A DNA stretch of 64,000 nucleotides. Source: Sequoia sempervirens (taxonomy: Eukaryota > Streptophyta > Pinopsida > Cupressales > Cupressaceae). A program made the position numbers and the translations under genes. The notes beneath the pieces were generated by a model. That model did not search any database. It was not told the origin of the DNA and saw only the letters and a program-made list of their open reading frames with translations. Positions 1 to 10,571 of the stretch are shown piece after piece. The first letter of the stretch is position 1. Each line of letters begins with the position of its first letter. The stretch covers positions 121,122,552-121,186,551 of the forward strand of contig VDFB02252616.1 in NCBI GenBank assembly GCA_007258455.2, read 5' to 3'.

Positions 1-920
1 TCAATGATCAGGCCCCAACTTGTCACCACATGTCTCTTTCATAGGGACTTCATCAAATGGAAGGAGAGAGCAAGCAACGTGGCCCGCCAGGTTGCCACAT
101 GTTCTAACTACCTTCATGGGTGAATGCCACATGTCTGCACAAGATTTTTTTGGGACCATTTCCATCATCCAGAGGGGATGCATCTGTTTGAGGAGCAACT
201 ACATTCCATGGCCCGAATCTTTTTTGTTGCAATGGCGAAAGGAAATCATTATTGCAGGCATCATTGCTCGTGATACAAGATCATTTATGTTACTGACCCA
301 CCACGCGATGGGATTTTTATCTATATGTACTACTTCTTCCTTCCAAAAATGAGTTCAGAAGATATAGAAAAATTAGGGGAAAGACATCAAGCCTTTTATA
401 TTGCTTTTAGATTATTGTATAAGACTCTCAAACTATGCCATTGTTTGATCTTTCTATTTTCTTAAGCTATGTGATAAAACATTATACTATGCCATTATTA
501 TCCTGAATTGTTTATTTGTAGAACTTCTATGATTTCAATATTTAATCTTGTTGATTTATACCATGTCTTTTGACTCTTCTTTTCAGTAAATGTATATGGG
601 AATTATTTTATGTAATTAGATAAATTATTCAAGTTTTCATCTTTGATTTATGTTATTCTAGGACATAGCAGATTGTTGATTGGGCCCTTAAATCACATTC
701 AAAAGATAGATTTATCATGCCTTACATCTAAATCTTGGTGCATCACCTTAGTTGGATCTTTATTTTTTATATCTGCTTCCTTTTCCCATTACAAAACCCC
801 AAGAACAAAAGAAGCCAACTTCTTTAAAAACCTAGAGGTTACTCAGTTTAGTGCAATTGATCCCCTCATTAACTGAGTTTCCCATAAAGGTTGTTACCTT
901 GCCAATTTTTGGCATCAATA
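1..920 (+). repeat. 5' LTR of the outer gypsy element (partial)
   Basis: Positions 1-920 match 47,217-48,137 over their length, and 592-920 match 31,146-31,478. All three alignments stop at the same point, ...CATCAAYA, just before the primer site here and before a shared flank in the other two. That is what an LTR 3' edge looks like. This copy ends CAATA where the others end CAACA, a C-to-T change in the terminal CA. The LTR start is beyond the window, so its full length is unknown (at least 920 bp). Confidence 0.7.
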
Positions 921-932
921 GTTTCTTTTTTT

Positions 933-950
933 TGGCATGCCCAGTGGGAC
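933..950 (+). promoter_or_regulatory. Primer binding site of the outer element
   Basis: TGGCATGCCCAGTGGGAC lies 12 bases after the LTR edge. It begins with TGG, complementary to the CCA end of a tRNA, and has the form of plant gypsy primer sites. The tRNA was not identified. Confidence 0.55.
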
Positions 951-999
951 TACTTAAATGAGTCTAAATCTAAAGAGGGTGTATGAGCCATCGACCTGT

Positions 1000-2750
1000 T
1001 ATTAGATCCCAAATAGTGAATAACCCTAGTTTGTTAGTGCCGCCACTAGGAACAGTACAAGCCACGACCTAGATAGTGAAAATTTTGCTCCCTCTACCCC
1101 TTCCGCTAGCCATGTTGCTAGCTGTTAACAAGAATTATGTGGCATGGGATTCTAGAAGTCCTCTTGTAGCACCGATAGTACCTGCCATTTAGGCCCCTAT
1201 ACCAGATTTTTCTTTAAAAGCAATACCTAAATTTACCAAAGATGGATCAAGAACACCATCTAAACATCTACAAGATGTGGTGAACGTGTGTTTCATGCAT
1301 GGAGTTACATACCAAAATATAGAGCTAAGGTTACTCGCAGCCTCTTTCAGGGGTAAAGCGCTAGATTGGTACTGCATGTTGCAAGCTAATATTGTCACTA
1401 CCTAGGATCAATTTGGAGACCCTTTCTATGAAATATTCTTGAATGATGGAGATAGGTCTTCACAATATCATCAATTGTTGGTCATAAAATAGGCTCCACA
1501 TGAAGCCATGATTGACTTCAATGCTTGATTCCATATAACTTGGTAGAGTATTTAGGCTGCTATCCTCTCATTGGCTGAGTTGGTGTTCATGTTCTACTTA
1601 AAATACATCAACACCACCATCTCGATGATGATCCAATCTGTTGGTGAAACCATGCTACCAAATGCATACAACGTTGTAGTCAAAGCGGAGAACAATCTGA
1701 TAGATGTCAAAAAGTTGCCACCTCAACCCATCATGCCCATGTTTCCCAAGATAGTAGTTCCCGCCTAGGAGATGTTGTCTACCAGTGTGCCCACTCCTCC
1801 TTAGTCCATGTACACATATCTGGGTGCACCACAAAATGTTGCTTCTACATCCAACTCTTCAAAAGACAAGATGAGCGACATTAAGGAAATGTTGCGGACC
1901 ATTTCCAATGAAATAACTGTCATCAAATGGAACCAGTTTGCTCCTCTGAAGCCAACCTATCAAAATTATCAAGGCAGGAGATCTTACCAAAAAAACTAGT
2001 TCCAAGGAGGCTCGCACACAAATCCGCAGGCACAAACAACTAATCAAATAGTACCAGTACCTTCCTCGTTACAACGTGCTAACCCAAGCTTAAGAATAGA
2101 GCTAACAATACGGAAAAACAATTTAGTCGATGACATTAACCCCTAGTGCTTCCCCTATGGCGACGCACATATGCCCCAAAACTACCCACGTGGAAATCTA
2201 CCACAAAATGTGGGAGAACAACACAACCAAGGCACAACAACAGACCATGGAGGTTATGTATATGCCTCTCTACAAATGAAAAACATGGTACTCCCCACTC
2301 AAATGCAAGATATGTCCTTAGAGAAAGAAACAAATATTTCCCTTGATCATGCATTCTTCTCATGGATGGAAGAAGAGGAGGTGGTCTTTGCCAATGATGC
2401 ATCCACATTAAAAACCCCACAACTGCAATGTGATTACAACACTCACTCAAAGAGGAGATTCACGAGTGAATTAGTCACCCCGCAACCAGTCAATCTACAA
2501 CCCAAAAGTGCTTCCAACCAGACACCTAGTACCTTCACAGTGGTACAACAATCTCCGTTGTGAAGGGGAATTGTTATAACCAGAGCTAAGGAGCATAAGC
2601 CTCCAAATCCGACACTATTTAATGTGGTGGAACAATTGAATAAATCATCCACTAATGTGTCTCTTTGGGATATCTTAGCTCTTCCATCTAGTAGAAGATA
2701 TTGCTACAGAAGGCTCTCTGAGAGGATCCAATCATTAAGCCAACAAAGCA
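1000..2750 (+). pseudogene. gag of the outer gypsy element (broken)
   Basis: One frame reads through most of this stretch with stops. A capsid-like segment at about 1,190-1,400 carries a pattern ending in KALDWYCML, resembling the retrotransposon gag core (Pfam Retrotrans_gag). Around 1,571-2,563 it is Pro/Gln/Asn-rich, as in gag linkers. A zinc knuckle is not clear. Stops are mainly TAG and TAA, as expected from decay of CAG, CAA and TGG codons. A frameshift near 2,720 separates it from the protease frame. Its role in a live element would be to form the virus-like particle. Confidence 0.6.
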
Positions 2751-2751
2751 A

Positions 2752-3210
2752 TTGCTCAAGGGAAAGGTGGTTAATACATCACCTCCTACCAAAGTTCTCA
2801 CAAATAGCATAGAGGAATCCTCTATCGAGGTTAGAGATAAACTAAAACTGAAACCCTTCTTACTAACTCTTATTGTGGGAGATAAATTATTACACAATGC
2901 CATGATTGACTCCAACGCTAGCACCACACTCATGCTCAAACAGATAGTTGAAGCCTTAGGACTTAGCTATGAACCTTTAAAGAGGGAGGTTATGTAGCTT
3001 GATGGGAACAAATTCAAAACTGTAGGTGTCATCAAAGACCTTCCATTGACTCTATTCTCCTGCCCTAGCATCACAGTTTTGCAAGATATCATGATTATAA
3101 ACGTTCCTCCCATGTTTGGCCTCTGCTTATCCTGAGAATTCACTTCAAAGATAGGCAGATATCTGTCTTTTGACTGGTCACACTTGATCCCAAGGACCAA
3201 GCATGGAGCT
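2752..3210 (+). pseudogene. Aspartic protease of the outer gypsy element (broken)
   Basis: The frame from 2,752 contains IDSNAS at about 2,905, in the place of the D-S/T-G catalytic loop; the glycine is replaced by asparagine. Downstream, VPPMFGLCLS at about 3,105 matches the region that follows the protease in plant gypsy elements, and stops interrupt it there. The enzyme would cleave Gag-Pol in the particle. With the active-site loop altered and stops present, this copy should be inactive. Confidence 0.6.
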
Positions 3211-3511
3211 AAAATGAAAATAATTTATGAGGCTCTACATTCGGAACATGTGGCCAATGAAGCCATGATCAAATTTGAGGCTACCCATACCTCTTTCACC
3301 AAGGAGAGAATGTATTGCATGGAGTTACTAGAGGAAGAAAAAGTGACCGAAGATTGGACCGATTCAGAGGAAGTTCTCTTGAGTGAATTTATAGATGCTG
3401 ATCCTTTTGGAAACTATCATGCTACTAGGTTAGGCACCTATGTCATCTATGATGAAGATCAAGTGCTTCTAAAGGTCTTGAAGGAACCTAAAAGTGATCA
3501 AGCATCAGAGT

Positions 3512-3893
3512 TATGGATGTTTCATTTTGATGGAGCAAGATGAAAAGTTGGTGTAGGAGCTGGGATATGTTTGACATCCCCACACAATGAAAAGAAATTG
3601 AGGTCTTTCTACTTCCAGTTCGCTTATTCAAATAATGAAGTTGAATATGAAGGACTAGTGCAAGGTCTAAGCCTTGCAGAGTGAATGGGCGTCAAGCAAT
3701 TAACATTGTTCAGAGATTCTGAACTAGTAGTAAACCAAGCCCAAGGGGTCTCCGCTGCAAAGAATGTCCGCATGAAATCCTATAGACATTGAGTCTGGGA
3801 TGTGATTAAGGGTTTTGAAGCCTTCAACATCCAGATAGTGCCCCAAGAACAAAATGTTGAGGCAAACCGCATGGCCACAATCCGATCTTAGTT
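3512..3893 (+). pseudogene. RNase H-like domain located upstream of RT in the outer element
   Basis: The stretch holds the RNase H motifs in order: FDGAR (first acidic residue, about 3,529), NEVEYEGL (Glu, about 3,640), FRDSEL (Asp, about 3,715) and a C-terminal EANRMATI (about 3,860) where an Asp is expected, so D to N. It resembles the additional archaeal-type RNase H (aRNH) of plant Tat retrotransposons. Two in-frame stops (3,541 and 3,790 areas) break it. It lies between protease and RT, and the element has its usual RNase H after RT at 22,820-23,080. Family assignment is by motif reading only. Confidence 0.65.
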
Positions 3894-4137
3894 TGACCCA
3901 GCCTCTAACCTAATTCATAACAAAAACTAATCTATACGAGTGATAGTTTGACCAAAAATTCCAAATAATGATCAAAGCTGGCAAGTGTTTGACAATGATG
4001 AACACATTGCCTCATTCATCCAACAATCGGGAAATTTTTTTGATCGACTCCAACCAAAGACTGTTGAGGCCTAGGATGGACAAATCATTCAGCTAAGATC
4101 CAACAAACTTTCAAAAGGACTGGTCACTCTTGAAAAC

Positions 4138-4623
4138 CTGTTCAATTGTGATGATGTGAGGAATGATAAGACAAAGTTTGTAGTAGACAAAAGCGATTAT
4201 GCGGACCTTCAGGTCAGAGATGGAAGAAAGCTCAAAGTTAGGAAAGATGTTTTGCATCATGATAAACAAAGGCTCATCAACTTCTACGAGAAGTATAAAG
4301 GATTAGTGGCCTGGTCATATGATGACCTTAAGGGAAACAATCCTAACATCATCCAGCATACAATAGAGCTGACGGAAGGTGCAAAACCAGTCTACAAAAA
4401 ACATAGGCTAGTGAATTTGAAGATTGAAGCCTTGATGGCGCAAGAGCTGACAAAGCTAATTTAGTCTTAGATCATCTTGTCGATCAAATACAACACATGG
4501 GTATCCAACCTGGTTCTAGTCTGAAAAAGGAATAGAGATATCCACCTATGTGTTGAATTTCAAGACCTGAATAGAGCATTCCTTAAGGACCACTACCTGC
4601 TGCCTTCCATGGATTCAATCTTT
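4138..4623 (+). pseudogene. RT N-terminal part of the outer element
   Basis: From 4,156 an open stretch of 102 codons carries the pre-RT region (LVAWSYDDLKG, IIQHTIELTEGAKPVYKKHR), typical of plant gypsy pol just before the RT palm. After stops at 4,462 and 4,468 the same frame continues with WVSNLVLV and a degenerate copy of the V-D-F-R-D-L-N motif, and ends at PSMDSIF. There the 17.6-kb element is inserted. The RT resumes at 22,205. Confidence 0.75.
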
Positions 4624-4624
4624 C
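4620..4624. repeat. Target site duplication CTTTC (left) of the nested gypsy element
   Basis: CTTTC precedes the TG of the 5' LTR and recurs at 22,200-22,204 directly after the CA of the 3' LTR. A 5-bp duplication is standard for LTR retrotransposon integrase. Confidence 0.93.
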
Positions 4625-5627
4625 TGTAGACACGCAAAATATGCATACATGTCAATCCAATGGTTTAATCAACTAACTTTCATTTAATCAAATCTAACAA
4701 TTCATCCTTCAAATTAAATAAATCCACTTCATCATTACATCATTTAAATAAATCAATTAAATCCTAACACTTCATTAATTAACCTTTATCTTACATCATC
4801 CCTTTAATTAAATAAATCAAACATTCATTTAATTAAATCCCAAATTCATATTTCTCTCCTTTTGATTTAAATAAATCCAAATATTCAATTCAAATGGGTC
4901 AAACTCACCTAATCATTATTAAGCTAATATAATCCTAACCTAACCACCCATCACATCCTCTAGATATTCCCACTTGCACAAATAAATCGATTTATTGATT
5001 TATTAAAACCCTTATTTTCTTTCAACTTGGCATAAAAAAATAGAATATTCCCTCAAGTTTGAAAATGATGACAAATTGACTTGTCCCTTCCAACATTGCA
5101 TTAAATTCTCATTTTAATGTCCCCCTCTCAACATTTATTTCACAAATTTGAATTTGAAATCTCCCTCTCTTGGGCACATTGGCCAAAACTTGCACATTCC
5201 TCAACCTATGGCAAGTTGACAAGTGGCCTCTTTTCATTGGTTTACATTTAGTCCCACATTCATCCATTTGGCCAATCTCTCATCAAGAAAATCTATAAAT
5301 AAAGGCATCATTCTTCATCAAATCCATCTACATCTTCATGCAGAGTTACTCTCTTGGTTTGAGAACTAATTTTTCTCTTCATCATAGTGGCATTGCATCA
5401 TTACAATTTTTGAGCAAGGATTGGGAAAGGGTCATTTGCACATTTGAAACCAATCCAATATGGAATAGGTATATGTTATGCTTTTGAAATGTCTCTAGAT
5501 TTCTCTTGTTATTTTTTGCATTTTGAAGCATTTACATGGTATTTCATAGGAGTATTTTCATAAACTTTGCATAAAACTAACTCATGTTTGAGGAATAGAG
5601 TTTATTACAGATTTTATAGGTACTTCA
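4625..5627 (+). repeat. 5' LTR of the nested element (1,003 bp)
   Basis: It aligns end to end with 21,295-22,199. The main difference is about 98 bp around 4,695-4,795 that is absent from the 3' LTR; the rest differs by scattered substitutions. The AT-rich 5' half contains several AAATAAAT-type runs, and CTATAAATAAAG at 5,293-5,304 is a good TATA box with transcription expected some 30 bp later. Confidence 0.92.
5293..5304 (+). promoter_or_regulatory. TATA box in the 5' LTR
   Basis: CTATAAATAAAG matches the plant TATA consensus and is conserved in the 3' LTR near 21,866. It would place the start of the R region near 5,330. Inferred from sequence only. Confidence 0.6.
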
Positions 5628-5630
5628 TTG

Positions 5631-5648
5631 TGGTGCTAAAAGGAGGGC
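5631..5648 (+). promoter_or_regulatory. Primer binding site of the nested element
   Basis: TGGTGCTAAAAGGAGGGC starts three bases after the 5' LTR. It has the leading TGG and length of a tRNA-primer site. Which tRNA it pairs with was not determined. Confidence 0.6.
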
Positions 5649-5823
5649 TATGTCTGCCCATTCATTTCTCTTTCTTTGGGTTATTTCCTAAATTCGTTTG
5701 AAAGTAATAGATTTTGTCACATATACGCCATTTCATTAAATCCATTCTTGTGTTACTCTAACTTTAGCTCATTTTCATTAAATATATGCTTCAAATTTTC
5801 ATTTTTTGATGCTCCAAATAATT

Positions 5824-5940
5824 GTGCTAAAGTCCTTGTTGTGTTGAAAATGATAAATCTGACTTTGTTTTTTCTTTTAAAGATGCGAAAGTTCGTGCTA
5901 AAGTCCTTGTTGTGTTGAAAATGATAAATCTGACTCTGTT
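5824..5940 (+). repeat. Direct tandem duplication, period 71 bp
   Basis: The segment beginning GTGCTAAAGTCCTTG at 5,824 recurs at 5,895. The second copy of the element has only one unit (near 57,276), so the duplication is specific to this copy. Confidence 0.8.
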
Positions 5941-7900
5941 TCTGTCATTTTTTTATGCTAAAGTTTGTGCTTAAGTCCTTGTAGACAATGTGCTAGTCCA
6001 TGCATTCCTTTCTTGCTCTTAGATTAATGTGCATACAATCTTGAACAAAGCTTCTTGAAAGTAAATGACAGTGGCATTATTTTCTTTAATGTTATATAAC
6101 TTATGCTTTTGATTCATGGGTACAGGTGTAAACAATAGATGTTTTAAATTTCCTATGACATTTTATAGTTAATGGTTCATTTTATTAACATCTACACAGA
6201 AAGAAATACATTAAACTATTTTGCATATATTTTAAAGTGCTCTTAATCTACTTTTGGTCTATCTTTAGACATACATTGTTCATATATTTCAAAATCTGCA
6301 TTCTCAGTGATTGGGCGTAGATAGTGTTGGCTTTACACCTGCCATCTATAGTTACTTTGAAATTCTCCCCCTTAAATGCATGTGAATCTCTTGTGTCATT
6401 CCTTTATGAAACTCCCCAACCATCATTTATGCGCGGCTTTGTGCCTACTAATGGCCTCCACTTGAAAGTTTCACATGTTTCTTTGTTTTTGGTCAAAGCA
6501 TTCCATGAATGAAATCTTCTATAGGCTTAAGGCTAGAAAAAGCTACTAAATCTAACTTTACACCTGTTACACATACACTTGCAAGCTTTTAAAACCACAC
6601 CTGCTAGTCGCATCAATTGCTATCAACATTAAAGGTGGCAGTTATGTTTTACAACTAATAAATGCATTACCATGAAAGTTTCTAAAATAAAAAGCCCCTA
6701 AGTTCTTCATATATGGCGAGAATGATGGTAAAGGTTTGATAATGTAAATTTGTGCATGTTATTTTCATCTACTTGAAGATTTGTGAAAGCTTTCAACAAG
6801 TTCATTTTGCGCATATCCTGTAGTGGCTGTTCACACTTTTTTTTTTGTGATTGTGCATTGTATTTGAAAGGATGATTCTAGTCAAAATATTGTTGGGCAT
6901 GTAATCTAAGGGCTTTCACCTTCCCCCCTTCATTCTGTAAAAACAAATCTGGTCCATTCATGAATTCATCCGCATTTTATTTCACTTTGAGGCAATCTGT
7001 CAAAACAATTTGCATTTCCCGCCTATGCTTCTGCATTTTATATGCATCTGTGGTATTATTATGCAATGCTTAGAAGGGATTTTATTTCCAAAGCTGCTAC
7101 TCGGCCAACAAAGGAGAAATAAATGTCAATTCTCATAGCATTTAAGTTAGGTGCCACAGTCATCATTTGAGCGTGTTTTCTTGAAAGTTGTTGAAGCCTT
7201 TTCAAAATCCATTTTATACGTATATGAATGAATCTATTGGCTGAGAAAATCACTCCTATGCATTAACTATGAAAATAAATCTACCTAATCTAGTTGTACA
7301 CTAGCTAGCAATCAAATCTTTATGTTAGGTTTAGAAAACTGATTTAAGAATTTAGACTAATTTGTTATTATGGCATTTTAGCTGGCAGTTTGGCACAAAA
7401 ATATTCATGCACAAAAGTACAAATTATAGTTTATTAATAGGGGTTGTACCATTGGGCTAGGCATGTTATCAATAAAAACTTGTTTGGTAAAACATCGATT
7501 TTAAATACCTTTTGATTGTATTTACAATTGTAAACTTTTCTCTTTCCAAATGTGGACATTTTTATGGGTGCAGATTTAAGAATGGTCAAAGTAATGTTTC
7601 TGTTAAGGGACACATTGTTTTTCAATAAGGGCTGCAAATTTGTAGAAGCTAACTTTACTATTGGACATATGCTTTATAATACAAATGTGTTGTTTAGGTA
7701 TTTGAAAATATACTCAATAGTTCTGAAGATGCTTTAGGATAGCTATCAAAATTAATCTATCAAGTTTCATCATTAGGTTCATTTTGAAATTGCTAGAATT
7801 TGAACTTGTGATGATGTTTTCTTTATGATTAAATAAAATTTATGGGCTTTCAAAGTTTATCACATTCTTTTACTTACTTTAGGATAATTTTTTTTTCAGC

Positions 7901-8292
7901 CTATAATGATGTTATTGAAAGATTTATTCGTTGTGGTTGGATGACTCAATGCCTCTAGTGACATGGATTAAGACTTTGATAGGGGAAAGAGTGGGCCTAA
8001 CAAGTGTGGTACCTTCTCAATGCATTTCAATATCGAAGCATGATCCATTTATAAATACTCTTGTTCTTTCAAATTGAAATCATGTTATTATTTGGAGTTA
8101 GTGATCAAAATGAATTTAATGTTCTAATCCTCACATAATTGTCTTTTCTTTTCATAGGAAAGCGAGGAAGGAAAGGATAATGAAGGTGAGAACGAAGGAG
8201 GTACAAAGAAAAGCGAAGAAGGAAAACAAAGGAAAAAAAAGCATGAGGATGATATTTTCAAAGTGTTTTTAAATGCTTTAAGTTTTTTTTAA
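7901..8292 (+). other. Exon-like segments in the leader (possible captured host gene or lost ORF)
   Basis: At 7,900 a T-run ending in CAG precedes 19 codons (AYNDVIERFIRCGWMTQCL, stop at 7,955). At 8,159 TTTTCTTTTCATAG precedes an open stretch of about 40 codons rich in Glu, Lys and Gly (EEGKDNEGENEGG) that runs to a stop at 8,290. Both have the look of 3' splice sites followed by coding sequence, with an AT-rich, intron-like stretch between. No protein family was recognised. They could be captured gene exons, or the remains of an ORF1. Confidence 0.3.
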
Positions 8293-10571
8293 CACTTCTT
8301 CAAGAAATTGTTGTCTTTTCATTCTTAGGACACTAATTTTTGTTTGGTTTAAAAAAAAGAATCTTTCAAATTCTTCTTGCAAAGGCTAAAACAAACCTTA
8401 GGATCACAACTTACTAGATTATGTTTCTTGGATTAACAATTGAACAAAGTATCTTTCACTCATCTTTTGGTGCTTAAAAAGAACTCACATTTTTCTTTGT
8501 GGATTTAAAAAGAACAAGTGCAACTCTGTTTTTCCTAAACGCTTACTTAAACTAAAGGCATTGAGAAAGCACGTATGCACTTCTCTCGCACTTTATAGCA
8601 ATCTTGAGAATCAAAAGGTCTTTTTCATGACTTTAGGGTGAGATAAAGCAATCACCTCCACACTTCGATTTGGGTTTAAAATTGAACAAGATCTTGTGCA
8701 AGTGTGAGTGGGGGAATTATCACATATATTCTCTCTCTTTGTTGCCATCAAAGATTGATCGAGTTACGGATTTTGTCATTACTCACTTTTATTTATCCTA
8801 GAGGGTCTGCCTTGGGGAAAAGTACTCACCCAAGGGAACAACTCAACCGGTAACACTCTAAAGCCAAGAGTATTTCCAACCAAGATATAAATGTGGATAT
8901 TGGAGTAAACACCAATATCACATGGTTGATTTCGACAAGATGGATCCGAAAGGGGACTCTTGCCGTATGGGTCAATCTCCACAAACGTAAAGTCCGTATT
9001 AAAACCCATGTGCTAGAATTTTCCAAAATCCTTTAATCTATTTGTTGGTGCAAGAACGGTCATTCTAAAGCCGCCCCACACTTTTACAGTCTTTAGTAGA
9101 AATGGAAAACATGCCATGGGAGTTTCATGGGTGTTGATGTTTGGCTGCCCCGTATAAGTGAGTGCCATGGAGGGGAGCCACTGGGGTCAAGCATCTAACC
9201 ATTCGCTAAAGATAAGCATAGCTAGACTTGTCCAAGTGGGAATCCAACAAATATTGTCTTACACATCCATAGGGTTTGTACTTGTTCTTTGTTTGAAAAC
9301 ACAGTGCTTTGATTGAAAACATTTGAAAACAAACATTCAACATGATCCTCAAAATTTCAAACCCTTTAGGAGGAAAATACCATTGACCAAATTATCGTGT
9401 TATTTCTTGCCCTTGGGATTACATCCTTAGAGGTTTCTAAGCACTTGAATTTACATATCAATTTTCCCACTAAAGTTAAACAATAGGTAACCCTTGCCTT
9501 AATTTCATCAAAGTTTTGCATAATATACCTTGTGAAATGAGATGAAGTTGAGACATTGGACATTCAGTTTGAAAGCTAATCAAGAGTGTGTTTGTGGTAA
9601 AAAGAATCCATTAAGAAAAGATTAAAGACAATTGGACCCCACACATGTGTCTCCAATGATTTCACGCAAAATGAAGATCAAGAAACCAAAGGTGAAAGCC
9701 CTTAGTCTGAAAGCCCATCAAGAAAGTCTCTCTATGTTATACGAAGTCAGACAAAGACTACTTTTCAAATTTTACAAAAAGGCTTCAAGGAAAAATCCCG
9801 GTTTGTATTCATTCTATTACTTCCAAAACCCAAATCTTTTTAGAGATTTTGAACATCTTGTTTAGAGAAAAGCTTGTTCTTCAATACCTAGGTCTAGGCA
9901 GACAAAGTGTATTTTTTAGGTTCATCTTAGGATCAAAGCAAATCAAAATATTCATTCATCCATCCTTTAAAACATAAAAAAAAAACATCATCTGACAATC
10001 ACCTTTTGGAAAATCTTGAAATCATCCTTAATGCTAGGATTTTTGGAAAAATCAAAATCATCAAAATCCTTGAGACTAAATCCTTGAAAACATTATCAAA
10101 ATCACCTTTGGCTAGGTATGTGTAGATGCATCCTTTTGCATATGCTTAGACAAAGTTATCAAAATCATCTTGTTTAGCTTAGTATGTGTAGATGAATCCT
10201 TCTTCATATGCTTAGTGAGACTATCATCTTGTTTGAATAGGTGTGGATAGATGCATCCTTCTCCCCACACATATTCAAATTATCATCCTTTGATCAAATC
10301 TATCCCTTAAATAATCATCCAAACATCTTAGGGTCTACTTGTTCAAAATCAAAATCAAAATCCGAAATATATCCAAAAGTCCCAAAAGCCTAGTATCTCC
10401 TTCAAGATTCAACAAAAAATCATAACATCCACGTCATCCATCCCTTACATCATCATATCACCTTTCGATCCTCAAGATATCCTAAAATTTTCTACTAGGA
10501 TGCATAAAATAAAGATCAATCCAAAGAATCAAGAGATTCATCTCCCATTCTTAAAAATTCATCCTTGTTTT

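Larger units (their letters stand above)
5649..10571 (+). other. Long untranslated leader of the nested element
   Basis: About 4.9 kb with no convincing long ORF. From 5,650 to 7,890 it is T-rich and intron-like. Two exon-like pieces follow at 7,901-7,957 and 8,160-8,292, each preceded by a pyrimidine run and AG. From 8,780 to 9,060 the base composition is more balanced. From 9,960 to 10,440 it is rich in ATCAAAATC-type short repeats. Ogre-type elements often carry an extra ORF before gag; none is intact here. Confidence 0.6.
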
